From Nitrosomonas cryotolerans ATCC 49181 (GTDB lineage Bacteria; Pseudomonadota; Gammaproteobacteria; Burkholderiales; Nitrosomonadaceae), in assembly GCF_900143275.1 (NCBI RefSeq), contig NZ_FSRO01000002.1, positions 1-56,579 of the forward strand: a stretch of 56,579 nucleotides of DNA, given 5' to 3'. The notes below the pieces were generated by a model that was given only the letters and a program-made list of their open reading frames with translations, did not search any database and had not been told where the DNA came from. The position numbers were made by a program, and so were the translations under genes. This document shows, piece after piece, positions 1 through 9,816 of this stretch. Within the stretch, counting starts at the first letter, position 1. The number at the start of each line of letters is the position of its first letter.

Positions 1-878
1 GACCGGTTAAAGTCAGTAGGCGCTGATGTAAGCGCTAAAGATGCCAGTCGCGTGCTTCGCCTGGTCGAAACAGTCAACAGTAAAAGCAATCAAGTCTGCC
101 GCGTTGTTCACGTTGAAAACGGATCAGACGGCCAACCAGTGCGTTACAATTTTGAATACTTGGCAGAAATACTTTTACCTGTAGCGCGTTGGGATATTGA
201 AAAGCAAAATCAGGCGCGTAATCAACGCCAGAAGCAAAAGCAGCTAAAACTGTTAGATGGTGACAAAACCACAAGTAATTTGCGCGGCTTTAGTGGCCGT
301 CAGCTCGCATGGCATCGGTTGGAAGACTTGCGAACCTTAGCCACCTTGCGCGGCGGTGCCAGTGAGGGTGACCGGATGAAGCATCTATTCTGGCGTTTAA
401 ACTTTTTACTTTTATCGGGTGCAACCAACAGCCGTTTGATGTACCACGAAGCGGCCGCGTTAGCGCGTGAGGTTGATGCTGATTGGGGCTACAACAGCAA
501 GGAGCTGATGACGCTCTATTCTAAGGCGAAACAGTACGAGGCTGGGGAAAAGGTCAGCTTTGGCGATAAAGAATTTGCTCCACTCTACACGGCCCGTAAC
601 GATACCCTGATCAACCTGTTTGAAATCACAGACAGCGAACAAAAAGAACTACGCACGATTATCAGTAAGGATATGGCTTTAAATCGCAGACGTGACCGTG
701 ACAGAAAGCGAGAGAAGAGCGGAGACGCGCTGCAGGCACAATGGACAGAGAAACATACCTGGAAGCCGCGAATGCCAAGCAGCAACAGGCCAAGCGCTAA
801 GGCGCAGGCTTGAGTGTGCGGGCGATTGCAGAGCACTAGGCATCAGTAAAACCGCAGTAGGCGTTATATTCAGACTTG
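1..878 (+). pseudogene. Primase-like replication gene, 3' part, frameshifted copy
   Basis: The reading frame is open from base 1, so the 5' part lies outside the window. The sequence is an inverted near copy of the intact 449-aa gene at 15641-16990, which describes the family. One base is missing near 713 (GAGAGAAG where the intact gene has GAGACGAAG), and more G residues are lost near 800-830. The frame therefore ends at 813, and the C-terminal helix-turn-helix is coded out of frame up to the original stop at 878. The many one-base losses in G or A runs may be assembly errors in a repeat copy rather than real mutations, so the broken state is uncertain while the identity of the gene is not. 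Confidence 0.7.
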
Positions 879-1005
879 AAATCAAGTGTCCCAAGTCCCT
901 CCCCTATTACTAATGGCGAAGCCTTGCGGTCTGGGAGGAGGGGGATGAGTTGTTATTCTTTGGTATAGTGTGAGTCGTTGGGGTATAAGTCCAGGGTAGT
1001 TCGCG

Positions 1006-1125
1006 CTAACGCTTGTAGCGCATATAGGTACGCCTCAAATTGTCATTCTGGCAGACTGACTCGCCCAATGTTAAGATCGGTCTTATAATGGTTCTCCAAG
1101 ATCGTGTATTATCTATCAGCATCAT
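1006..1125 (-). pseudogene. 5' remnant of the CRISPR-associated reverse transcriptase gene
   Basis: Read on the minus strand this is about 40 codons closely matching the start of the RT gene at 18993 (MMLIDNTRSW against MMIDNTRSW), ending in a TAG where the intact gene has TAT. Downstream the sequence stops resembling RT. The same truncation occurs at 8240, 15392 and 55353, so all four copies derive from one breakage event. Confidence 0.75.
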
Positions 1126-1261
1126 GTTTTTGAAAAAAAAGCAGGTTATCACCGAAAAATTGGTAAAATGGAAAAACACCCGTTATACAGTTTTACTGCA
1201 GAAACTCAGGGAACAGCGGATAAGCTGTTGTTTTGAGATAAAAACCAAGTAATGGATGGGG
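1126..1261 (+). promoter_or_regulatory. CRISPR leader copy (spacerless locus)
   Basis: This stretch matches the leader of the active array at 18854-18992. Here it abuts a single degenerate repeat with no spacer. The copy at 15254-15391 is the same locus in the other orientation. Confidence 0.6.
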
Positions 1262-1298
1262 GTTACAGAAATAAGACGTGCAGAGTTGATCGACGAGA
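1262..1298 (+). CRISPR. Single degenerate CRISPR repeat, no spacers
   Basis: Only the leader-proximal 24 bases, beginning GTTACAGAAATAAGACGTGC, match the repeat; the rest is replaced by the leader-distal flank (TTGATCGACGAGAA). This is the terminal repeat of an array joined straight to the leader. Confidence 0.7.
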
Positions 1299-1517
1299 AT
1301 GCCTGACTAGGCAGATGATGACATGGTAAACCGAAGATTTTTAAACAGGTTAGACAGTGAAATTGTAGGGGAGAATTACGAAAACGGGGTTAGTTGTACA
1401 CGATGGGCTGTGTTTTTACAAGTAACCTGAGCCGGCTATTTTTCCTTTTGTAACGCTTGTATCATTTTTTTCAGTGGTTGCCAGTCTGGATTTCTTTTCC
1501 GGCGTAGTTTACTGTAG
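1299..1517. other. CRISPR distal flank, no gene
   Basis: This non-coding stretch is the same sequence that precedes the arrays at 15217 and 17871, in reverse. It links the CRISPR remnant to the end of the RAMP gene copy. I see no ORF or RNA gene in it. Confidence 0.5.
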
Positions 1518-2932
1518 TTACTGCGGTACCTTCGCTTTTAGACGCGGATAATCGAGAAGTCCGTGATCAGTATATGCGTGCATCGTCAGCCAATCCTGTG
1601 TAGCAATTTTGTTTGTAGCGAGTTTATCCTTTAAAGCTACCAAAGCTTGCGTTTTGTGTTTCTCAACGTCATTATTTTCCAGAAACCGGGTATCTTTTTC
1701 CTGCCGCAGGCGAATTTGATCGGTTATGATATACACGCTTCCCATTCCCAGCGGGCGTCCCAGTCCAAGCTTATGAGCATAATCTATTGGATTTCCATTT
1801 TTAGCAAGCTGATGTGGTTGGAGCACCGCCAGCAAGGCGCCCAGTTCCCAATCTTGTAGCCGTGCAAACCGGATGGTATATTTGAATTGTGTCTCTGGTG
1901 CACAAATGAAGCGTGCTAGTGTAGATTGATTAGAGTTGATTGCCTTTTCACCTTGTGCAGCAATATCGTTATCAGTCTTGACAGAAGGCTGGTGCCGATA
2001 ATACTTGCGTCCATTTCGGTTAAGATAGTGCTTGGCCGTTGGTTTTGGTTGACCAAGAACCTTGAGTGGTACGCAATAACTTTTTTCCTTTTTACCCATA
2101 AACCTAGGAACACCCACGCTGACGGCATGGTTGGGCACGATGCGCCCGGCCATCCGCTCAAAAACACCCTTACCGATCGGCGTATCTTCGTCGTTACGCA
2201 CATAGCCAAACAGAAGGCGTGCACCGGTAAGACATTCCGGCGCGACATCCCTGTCGTTCTGTTTTTCTCTCGGAACTTTTTCGCAATCTTTTGGTGTCAG
2301 GCAGTTTTGAAGTACAACTTTCTTCCCGTGCTCATTAACCCGCTCCATTGGCGCTGACAATAACGCGCTCAGACTGTGACGGATCATGCCTTTCAAGGCG
2401 CTACCGGCAATGACCACACGGCCATCTTCCAGAAGCAGTGGCTCTGAAATCTGTTTTTCTTTGTCCAGGTTGCCGAACCGCCATTGTCGCAGTTTTGTTT
2501 GATCTGCTTCATCTACTTTATACCGCGCATTGCCGGGCAATAGTGGTGTCAAAGCTTTGAGAGTGCAAAGAATTTCTCCCGATAGCAAGTCTCCACCACT
2601 TGAACCATCGTGCCAGACTGGCGATTCTGTGACGGCCTGATCGATGTTGATCATTTTAAAGCCATAAGGCAGCAGGCTAGATGCAGCAGTTGTAGTTGTA
2701 GCTGCTTTTTCCAGGGGTTTGATGAGCCTGACGTTGACTGCATCTTGTTTGCCAGGTTTCTTTTGGCTTTTCTTCAGATCATAACTGACAACCTGTCCTT
2801 CCTGTAATGTATCAAAGCGATAAGGCTTGACAATATTACTAGAATGGAAGAAATGGCTTTTCTTGCTACCAGAGGATCCAACAAAACCAAATCCTTTGTC
2901 TTGACGAGTTTCTGAATTACGCCTTCAGGCAT
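1518..2932 (-). pseudogene. Cold-shock domain-RAMP gene, frameshifted copy
   Basis: This is an inverted copy of the intact 471-codon gene at 13582-14997. The start codon (2932) and ribosome site are conserved, but one A is missing near 2905 (GTCAAGAC instead of GTCAAAGAC) and breaks the frame at about codon 12, inside the cold-shock domain. An internal ATG at 2654 opens a 378-codon frame covering the whole RAMP part, so a shortened protein without the RNA-binding domain is conceivable. The loss lies in a run of A and the copy sits in a duplicated, apparently less polished part of the sequence, so it may be an assembly error. Confidence 0.75.
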
Positions 2933-2953
2933 GGTTATTCTCCTTTTGAATTA

Positions 2954-2992
2954 GGGGTCTAGGGAGCAATGGAACGTAAAACCCGGTTAAGG
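2954..2992. repeat. Transposon T1 terminal inverted repeat, resolvase side
   Basis: This 39-bp repeat begins GGGGTCTAGGGAGCAATGG and is the exact complement of 6690-6728. Confidence 0.95.
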
Positions 2993-3004
2993 ACCCTAAG
3001 TTTT

Positions 3005-3558
3005 TCATTTACTGCGTGCAAGTAAACGTGAAACCGTTGCCGGATGTACACTAAAAAGCCGTGCGGCATCAGCAGCAGTCTTCTCACCTGAACTCACCAA
3101 ATGTATGATTTCTCGTTCCTGATGTACCTTGAGTTTGGGACGACGACCACCAATACGACCCTCTTTACGAGCTGCATTCAAGCCATTCCGTGTACGTTCA
3201 CGTAGCATAGCTCGTTCGAATTCAGCAAATGATCCGACAATCTGCATCATCATACGGCCTCCAGGTGATGTAGTATCAATTGCTTCTGTTAAGCTCTGAA
3301 ATCCAGCGGCGGCCTGTTGAATCTTTTCCATTAAGTCAGAACATCTTTTAAAGAGCGAGATAAGCGATCTAGCTTCCAGACTACAAGTACATCGTCCTTG
3401 CGTAGTTGTCCGAGTAAACGATGCAATTCAGGTCTATCCCAACGACCACCACTAACTTTTTCTTCAAAAATAAGCTCACATCCAGCAGACTTGAGTGCAG
3501 TAATTTGAGCTGCATTGTCCTGATCTTGAGTTGAAACTCGTGCATAACCGATAAGCAT
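3005..3558 (-). pseudogene. tnpR: Tn3-family resolvase, frameshifted copy
   Basis: This is a serine recombinase for resolving cointegrates, identical in design to the intact copies at 12955-13509 and 50081-50635. One A is missing near 3333 (CATTAAGTC against CATTAAAGTC), splitting it into an N-terminal part with the catalytic serine (ARVST) and a C-terminal part with the DNA-binding helix-turn-helix. The lesion is in a short A run and may be a sequencing error. Confidence 0.8.
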
Positions 3559-3698
3559 AATTGCAAAAACCTGTTGCCAATGGATGCAATAATGCAATAT
3601 ATTTACGCAACAGGCAATACCTTTATTTCAGGTAAAGCTCCATTGTTGCACAAACATCCGTTTGTGCAACAATGGCAATAACTAAAAATAGCCTTCCG
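3559..3698. promoter_or_regulatory. Divergent promoter and res region of T1
   Basis: The tnpR-tnpA gap contains a perfect 16-bp inverted repeat with a 4-bp centre (3640-3675; arms CCATTGTTGCACAAAC) and a smaller pair CCTGTTGC/GCAACAGG around 3571-3615. In Tn3-family elements this gap holds the resolvase binding sites and both promoters. The same palindrome is at 12839-12874 and 50717-50752. Confidence 0.6.
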
Positions 3699-6695
3699 AT
3701 GCCTGTTCAATTTCTGACAGCAGAACAACGCGCCAACTATGGTCGATTCATTGACGATCCCAACGCGGATCAATTGACGCGCTATTTTTATCTAGATGAC
3801 GCTGACCACGCGGTGATTAGTGTTAAGAGAGGCAACCATAACCGATTAGGTTTTGCGCTACAACTTACTACCGTCCGTTTTCTCGGCACCTTCCTAGAAG
3901 ATCCTCTGGATGTACCTGACTCAGTATTGCAAACATTGGCCCGACAATTACAGATTACAAACACTGATCAAGTGCTTTGTTATCGCGATGCTGATCAGCG
4001 TTGGGAACACACAGCAGAGATACGGTTGCGATATGGTTTCAGTGATTGGAGTAACTCGACTGTCAGTTTTCGCATGAGTAGATGGCTTTATGCCTTATGT
4101 TGGACAGGTACCGAACAATCGGGTGTTCTATTTGATCGTGCCACAACTTGGATGCTTGCTCACAAAGTACTTTTGCCTGGCTGCACATCTCTTGAACGTT
4201 TTGTGGCTCGTTTGCGCAACCGTGTTGAGAATCGACTATGGAAACGACTTGGATGTAATATCACAAGCGAGCAACGAACCCAACTGGAAGACTTGCTTAC
4301 AGCACCACCACAAGGTCGTAGCTCCTGGCTCGATAAATTGCGATCTGGCCCGGCGCGAGTCAGCGGACGTTCATTGGTGCTCGCCATTCAACGCTTACAA
4401 ACCGTTCGCAATTTGGGTATCAGGCTACCATTGACTGGTGTTCCACCCAGTCGGCTTGCTTCACTTGCACGATTTGCAGGTACTGCCAAAGTCACCGCTA
4501 TTAGCCGATTACCAGCCGTGCGTCGGCTGGCCACTCTAGTTGCCTTTATCCACTGTCTGGAAGCGACCGCATATGATGATGTGGTCGAAGTGCTGGATAT
4601 GCTATTACATGAATTTTTTGGTGATGCGGCCAAAGCTAACAAAAAGGCAAGACTACGTAGCATTAAAGATCTTGATAAAGCTGCTATCGTATTAGCAACG
4701 GCTTGCCGAACTTTGTTGGATTCCGAAAATGTGGATAGCGATCTACGTGAAATCGTATTTATACGTACCCCACATAAGATGCTAGAACAAGCATTAGCTT
4801 GTGTCGACGCGTTGGTTAGACCACCTGATGATGTGTATTATAGTGAGTTAGAAACACGTTACCGCACTTTGCGTTTATTTCTTCCCACTTTATTACGACA
4901 CGTTCAGTTCGGTGCCAGTCCAGCAGGTGAATCTATAACCGCAGGATTTGACTGGCTACGAATCCATGAACTGCGTGTTAAACCAGAACCTCAAGCGCCA
5001 CGAGATGTAATTACCAAATCATGGCAACGCTATGCCTTGCAAGATGATGGCAGTGTTGATTCGAAAGCATACACGTTCTGTGTACTTGATGAACTGCGGA
5101 AGGCACTGCGCCGCCGTGACGTGTTTATCAGTCCGAGTTGGCGCTATGCCGATCCGCGTGCTGGATTAATTTCCGGCCAAGAATGGGAGACTACGCGCCC
5201 AATTGTTTGTCGTAGTCTAGAACTGTCAGCAGACCCCGCGCCAACCTTGGCTGCATTATCTGCAGAACTAGATCAGACTTATCGTGCAGTTGCCGCGCGA
5301 CTGCCCAATAATGCTGATGTCCGGTTTGAGGTTGTGGATGGTAAGAAAGAGCTGGTTTTGAGTCCATTAGACAAACTTGAAGAACCCGAGTCGTTACTAA
5401 AACTACGCGAATCAGTAGCTGCTAGGTTGCCTGTGGTGGACTTGCCAGAGATACTTCTAGAAATCTCAAAACGTACAGGTTTTACTGATGCATTTACTCA
5501 TCTTACTGAACGTACTGCACGGGCGCAGGAGCTAAACACAAGTCTATGTGCGGTATTGTTAGCCGAAGCATGCAATACCGGACCAGAGCCATTAATTCGA
5601 CATGACGTTCCTGCACTGCGGCGTGAGCGCTTGGCTTGGGTCGATCAGAATTATATTCGCGATGATACCTTAGTCGCCGCCAATGCAATCTTAGTGGCTG
5701 CGCAGAACCAAATTCCGTTAGCTCGCATCTGGGGTGGAGGTGAAGTAGCATCAGCGGATGGAATGCGACTTATTGTGCCGGTGCGAACGGTTCACGCCGG
5801 ACCCAATCCAAAATATTTTGGCTTTGGTCGTGGTGTTACTTGGTACAACTTGATGTCCAATCAATGTTCAGGGCTTAATGCCATCACAGTGCCTGGTACT
5901 CTGCGTGATAGTTTGATTTTGCTGGCAGTTGTATTGGAGCAGCAAACTGAGCTGCAACCAACGAAGATTATGACCGATACAGGTGCATATAGCGATATTG
6001 TCTTTGGACTCTTTCGGTTGCTGGGTTATCGCTTCAGTCCTCGTTTAGCAGACATCGGAGGCACGCGTTTTTGGCGCATTGATCCTCATGCAGATTATGG
6101 TGAACTCAATTTTATCGCACGACAATGTGTAGCCCTTACACGAGTTGAAGCGCATTGGGACGACTTATTACGATTGGCTGGCTCTCTCAAATTGGGTCGT
6201 GTATCTGCCGCTGGTATCATGCGTACTTTGCAAGTGGGGGACCGACCAACTCAACTAGCCTTGGCTCTAGCTGAATTTGGTCGAATTGAAAAAACACTAC
6301 ACTCTTTGAGCTATATAGATGATGAAAATCATCGTCGAGCTACTTTGTTGCAATTAAATCGTACCGAGGGAAGACACGGCTTAGCTCGTGATGTATTTCA
6401 TGGTAAGCGCGGTGAACTACGTCAACGCTATAGAGAAGGCCAAGAGGATCAATTGGGCGCGCTTGGCTTGGTGGTTAACATCATCGTGTTATGGAATACG
6501 GTCTATATGGATGCAGTTTTAGCACAGCTTCGAGAGGAAGGTCATGAAGTGTTGGATAGTGATGTTGCACGGCTATCACCTTTTATTCATGAGCGACACA
6601 TAAATTTGTTAGGTCGTTACTCTTTTGCAATACCTGAAGCAGTTACACGTGGCGAGTTACGACCATTACGCAACCCTGATGATGAAGATCCTTAA
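3699..6695 (+). CDS. tnpA: Tn3-family transposase TnpA, T1 copy
   Basis: This 998-aa DDE transposase acts on the 39-bp inverted repeats to make cointegrates. The start MPVQFLTAEQRANYGRF is the usual Tn3 TnpA start. An upstream ATG at 3672 is in frame only because this copy has one A fewer (CTAAAAATAG) than the other two, so I prefer 3699. Family signatures visible are TDTGAYSDIVFG in the catalytic core and GELRQRYREGQEDQLGALGL near the C-terminus. Length is normal for the family and no internal stop is seen. It is divergent from tnpR and ends just inside the right inverted repeat. Confidence 0.95.
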   Translation: MPVQFLTAEQRANYGRFIDDPNADQLTRYFYLDDADHAVISVKRGNHNRLGFALQLTTVRFLGTFLEDPLDVPDSVLQTLARQLQITNTDQVLCYRDADQRWEHTAEIRLRYGFSDWSNSTVSFRMSRWLYALCWTGTEQSGVLFDRATTWMLAHKVLLPGCTSLERFVARLRNRVENRLWKRLGCNITSEQRTQLEDLLTAPPQGRSSWLDKLRSGPARVSGRSLVLAIQRLQTVRNLGIRLPLTGVPPSRLASLARFAGTAKVTAISRLPAVRRLATLVAFIHCLEATAYDDVVEVLDMLLHEFFGDAAKANKKARLRSIKDLDKAAIVLATACRTLLDSENVDSDLREIVFIRTPHKMLEQALACVDALVRPPDDVYYSELETRYRTLRLFLPTLLRHVQFGASPAGESITAGFDWLRIHELRVKPEPQAPRDVITKSWQRYALQDDGSVDSKAYTFCVLDELRKALRRRDVFISPSWRYADPRAGLISGQEWETTRPIVCRSLELSADPAPTLAALSAELDQTYRAVAARLPNNADVRFEVVDGKKELVLSPLDKLEEPESLLKLRESVAARLPVVDLPEILLEISKRTGFTDAFTHLTERTARAQELNTSLCAVLLAEACNTGPEPLIRHDVPALRRERLAWVDQNYIRDDTLVAANAILVAAQNQIPLARIWGGGEVASADGMRLIVPVRTVHAGPNPKYFGFGRGVTWYNLMSNQCSGLNAITVPGTLRDSLILLAVVLEQQTELQPTKIMTDTGAYSDIVFGLFRLLGYRFSPRLADIGGTRFWRIDPHADYGELNFIARQCVALTRVEAHWDDLLRLAGSLKLGRVSAAGIMRTLQVGDRPTQLALALAEFGRIEKTLHSLSYIDDENHRRATLLQLNRTEGRHGLARDVFHGKRGELRQRYREGQEDQLGALGLVVNIIVLWNTVYMDAVLAQLREEGHEVLDSDVARLSPFIHERHINLLGRYSFAIPEAVTRGELRPLRNPDDEDP

Positions 6696-6728
6696 CCGGG
6701 TTTTACGTTCCATTGCTCCCTAGACCCC
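6690..6728. repeat. Transposon T1 terminal inverted repeat, tnpA side
   Basis: Complement of 2954-2992. It is followed by GTGTT, the target duplication shared with 50025-50029. Confidence 0.95.
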
Positions 6729-6733
6729 GTGTT

Positions 6734-7513
6734 TCTGAAAGTGGCTTTTATGCTTGGAGAGTTCGTGCGCCGAGTGAGCGTGAACGGGAGAATGCAAGGC
6801 TGGAAATAGAGATAAAAGCTGCCCATCAACGAACACGTGAAACCTACAGTGCAACACGTCTGCATAGTGATCTAGCAGATCATGGCGTGCAGACCACCCC
6901 GTACCGTGTGCGAACGCTACGTAAGAAGCTGGGTTTACGCTGTAAACAGAATCGAAAATTTAAGGTGACAACCGATTCTAAACATCGCTTGCCAATAGCG
7001 CCTAATGTATTAAAACGTGAATTTACTGTTAGTGCACCAAATAAAGCATGGGTAAGTGACATCACCTATATTTCTACCGATGAGGGATGGCTATATTTGG
7101 CTGGAATAAAGGAACTATTTAATGGAGAGTTGGTGGGTTATTCTATGAGTGAAAGAATGACTAAGAATCTTGTTATACAGGCTTTGTTTCGTGCAACTGC
7201 CAGAAAACGTCCGCCCATAGGATTGATTCTTCATTCAGATCGTGGCAGCCAGTACTGTGCACATGATTATCAAGATCTATTGAAGCAGTTCGACATGACC
7301 GCCTCCATGAGCCGCAAGGGTGATTGTTGGGACAATGCACCAATAGAAAGTTTTTGGGGAATACTTAAAAATGAACTGGTGCATCATCGGAAATTCAAAA
7401 CACGACAACAGGCAATTCAAGAGATTACCGAATACATCGAAATCTTTTATAACCGACAACGTAAGCAAAAAAGACTGCGCTATCTGTCACCGGCAGCATT
7501 TACTCAGCAATAA
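6734..7513 (+). pseudogene. IS3-family OrfB transposase, 3' part cut by T1
   Basis: About 259 codons of an IS3-family DDE transposase remain. The catalytic residues are visible in WVSDITYI (D), LHSDRGSQY (D) and APIESFWG (E). Its first 24 codons lie at 49958-50029. Joining ...CRIFGV from there to SESGFYAWR here across a single GTGTT restores an uninterrupted frame of about 283 aa. The transposon inverted repeat now supplies a fortuitous ATG at 6713. The insertion sequence ends near 7554, where TGGACTCCA pairs with TGGAGTCCA at 49612. Confidence 0.85.
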
Positions 7514-7554
7514 TATTATGAAAAGCTTATAGCTGCTTAACCCGATGGACTCCA

Positions 7555-7592
7555 TATTTGACAACACACATCACATCTGCCTAGTCAGGCAT
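7555..7592. other. CRISPR distal flank next to IS end
   Basis: A short non-coding flank (CATCTGCCTAGTCAGGCATT) seen beside every array copy. It contains the small palindrome CTGCCTAGTCAGGCA, imperfect in its centre. Confidence 0.4.
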
Positions 7593-8101
7593 TCTCGTCG
7601 ATCAACTCTGCACGTCTTATTTCTGTAACTTACGAAAATATATCTAAACTAAAAAGGATAGTTTCAAGCGTGTCTCTGCACGTCTTATTTCTGTAACGTT
7701 TAAACCTTCGGATGTCAACATAGTCATCGTTTCAAGCGTGTCTCTGCACGTCTTATTTCTGCAACCCCCATTAGAACTAGATTAGATATCTAACGGTTTC
7801 AAGCGTGTCTCTGCACGTCTTATTTCTGCAACAATCATCATTACTTCTTACAATAAAATAACGTTTCAAGCGTGTCTCTGCACGTCTTATTTCTGCAACC
7901 CAAGTCTTCGGAATTGTTAGAAGATAGAGTTTCAAGCGTGTCTCTGCACGTCTTATTTCTGCAACTCATACTTTTACAACAAAGAAATAAAAGCGTTTCA
8001 AGCGTGTCTCTGCACGTCTTATTTCTGCAACACATCAGTATGACGAACTACACATACCCTGGGGGTTTCAAGCGTGTCTCTGCACGTCTTATTTCTGCAA
8101 C
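7593..8101 (-). CRISPR. CRISPR array A, 8 repeats, 7 spacers
   Basis: The 37-bp repeats begin GTTTCAAGCGTGTCTC and end TATTTCTGCAAC, with spacers of 29-33 bp. Repeats start at 7593 (degenerate), 7661, 7729, 7796, 7863, 7929, 7995 and 8065. The first two end in TGTAAC, consistent with decay at the leader-distal end, so the leader is on the right and transcription runs leftward. On that strand the repeat ends CTTGAAAC, the usual form of a type III crRNA 5' tag. The spacers are entirely different from array B, and array C at 55491 is a copy of this one. Confidence 0.97.
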
Positions 8102-8239
8102 CCCCATCCATTACTTGGTTTTTATCTCAGAAACAACAGCTTATCCGCTGTTCCCTGAGTTTCTGCAGTAAAACTGTATAACGAGTGTTTTTCCATTTTA
8201 CCAATTTTTCGGTGATAACCTGCTTTTTTTTTCAAAAAC
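8102..8239 (-). promoter_or_regulatory. CRISPR leader of array A
   Basis: This matches the leader of array B at 18854-18992 with scattered substitutions. It contains the small inverted repeat AACAGC/GCTGTT close to the first repeat. No strong promoter hexamers can be fixed by eye. Confidence 0.6.
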
Positions 8240-8359
8240 ATGATGCTGATAGATAATACACGATCTTGGAGAACCATTATAAGACCGATCTTAACATTGG
8301 GCGAGTCAGTCTGCCAGAATGACAATTTGAGGCGTACCTATATGCGCTACAAGCGTTAG
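8240..8359 (+). pseudogene. 5' remnant of the CRISPR-associated reverse transcriptase gene
   Basis: About 40 codons match the start of the RT gene at 18993 and end at TAG in place of the TAT of the intact gene, in MRYKRY. No RT motif downstream of this point is present. The array therefore lost its adaptation genes but kept leader and RT start. Confidence 0.75.
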
Positions 8360-8485
8360 CGCAAGCTACCCTGGACTTATACCCCAACGACTCACACTAT
8401 ACCAAAGAAATAACAAACTCATCTCCTCCCAAACCGCAAGGCTTCGCCATTAGTAATACGCAGGGACTTGGGACACTTTGGTTTT

Positions 8486-9799
8486 TCAAGTCTGAATATA
8501 GCGACCTACTGCGGTTTTACTGATGCCTAGCTGCTCTGCAATCGCCCGCACACTCAAGCCCTGCGCCCTTAGCGCTTGTGCCTGCTGCTGCTTGGTATTC
8601 GCGGCTTCCAGGTATGTTTCCCTGTCCACTGCCCCCGCTGCACGTCTGCGCTCTCTGTCGCGGTCTCTGTGACGTTCTGCGGCCATATCCTTACTGATAA
8701 TCGTGCGTAGTTCTTTTTGTTCGCTGTCTGTGATTTCAAACAGGTTGATCAGGGTGTCGTTACGGGGCGTGTAGAGTGGAGCAAATTCTTTATCGCCAAA
8801 GCTGACCTTTTCCCCAGCCTCGTACTGTTTCGCCTTAGAATAGAGCGTCATCAGCTCCTTGCTGTTGTAGCCCCAATCAGCATCAACCTCACGCGCTAAC
8901 GCGGCCGCTTCGTGGTACATCAAACGGCTGTTGGTTGCACCCGATAAAAGTAAAAAGTTTAAACACCAGAATAGATGCTTCATCCGGTCACCCTCACTGG
9001 CACCGCCGCGCAAGGTGGCTAAGGTTCGCAAGTCTTCCAACCGATGCCATGCGAGCTGACGGCCACTAAAGCCGCGCAAATTACTTGTGGTTTTGTCACC
9101 ATCTAACAGTTTTAGCTGCTTTTGCTTCTGGCGTTGATTACGCGCCTGATTTTGCTTTTCAATATCCCAACGCGCTACAGGTAAAAGTATTTCTGCCAAG
9201 TATTCAAAATTGTAACGCACTGGTTGGCCGTCTGATCCGTTTTCAACGTGAACAACGCGGCAGACTTGATTGCTTTTACTGTTGACTGTTTCGACCAGGC
9301 GAAGCACGCGACTGGCATCTTTAGCGCTTACATCAGCGCCTACTGGCTTTAACCGGTCAATCAGATAACGCTGGCAAGCATTCCAACGGGGCAATGCAGC
9401 CCGGGGTAAAGTACCCTCTAACAGCCACTTTGCCTGAATGCCTCGACCACTGAAAATCAGCATCGACGGGGTGGGGATACCTTCTTTGTGACAATGATAT
9501 AAAACAGATTGAGCTAACTGTTTGGGGCTGCGCCCAGCTGCCCAGTCAGTACGGTAGGTATCTAAATCGGCGAACAACAAACCTACCCGCGCAAGATTTA
9601 CTACACGGCGATTAGGTCGTATAAACTCGGCTTGACTTATCCAAGTGTCGCAGGTCTTGTCGATCAGGCCCAATACGGTCGGCATTTCAATCAAACGGTG
9701 TGATGATTGCCGTTTGTCGCCGCTCACATTGACTAAGATAGAAAAAAAGCCGAAGCGGCTGGGGTCGTGGTACGTCCTGGCCTGGGGTCTAGGGAGCAA
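8486..9799 (-). CDS. Primase-like replication protein, 5' end replaced by transposon
   Basis: The protein matches the intact 449-aa gene at 15641-16990, except that its first 15 residues are replaced by six codons read from the transposon T2 inverted repeat (start at 9799). The insertion point is GGCCT, present uninterrupted in the intact gene. The acidic motif FADLDTY, the SGRG motif and the C-terminal HTH (LSVRAIAEQLGISKTAV) are all retained. Near the C-terminus it has AERHRDRDRERR where the other gene has ALNRRRDRDRKR, so the two are diverged paralogues and not assembly copies of each other. Whether it is expressed depends on outward transcription from the transposon. Confidence 0.6.
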   Translation of the reverse strand: MLPRPQARTYHDPSRFGFFSILVNVSGDKRQSSHRLIEMPTVLGLIDKTCDTWISQAEFIRPNRRVVNLARVGLLFADLDTYRTDWAAGRSPKQLAQSVLYHCHKEGIPTPSMLIFSGRGIQAKWLLEGTLPRAALPRWNACQRYLIDRLKPVGADVSAKDASRVLRLVETVNSKSNQVCRVVHVENGSDGQPVRYNFEYLAEILLPVARWDIEKQNQARNQRQKQKQLKLLDGDKTTSNLRGFSGRQLAWHRLEDLRTLATLRGGASEGDRMKHLFWCLNFLLLSGATNSRLMYHEAAALAREVDADWGYNSKELMTLYSKAKQYEAGEKVSFGDKEFAPLYTPRNDTLINLFEITDSEQKELRTIISKDMAAERHRDRDRERRRAAGAVDRETYLEAANTKQQQAQALRAQGLSVRAIAEQLGISKTAVGRYIQT

Positions 9800-9816
9800 T
9801 GGAACGTAAAACCCGG

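Larger units (their letters stand above)
2954..6728 (+). mobile_element. Tn3-family transposon, copy T1
   Basis: The element is bounded by 39-bp inverted repeats (2954-2992 and 6690-6728) that begin GGGGTCTAGGGAGC. It carries a divergent resolvase and tnpA with the resolution region between them. The flanks differ: AATTA on the left and GTGTT on the right, so this is not a simple insertion. The left flank is the complement of the TAATT beside copy T2, and the right flank matches the left flank of copy T3 at 50025-50029. No passenger gene is present. Confidence 0.95.

Noticed and set aside
3672..3698. Nine extra N-terminal codons of TnpA in T1
   Set aside because: Present only because of a one-base difference in an A run. 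The other two copies do not have them in frame.
4090..4663. ORFs overlapping tnpA in other frames, in all three copies
   Set aside because: Shadows of the transposase coding sequence.
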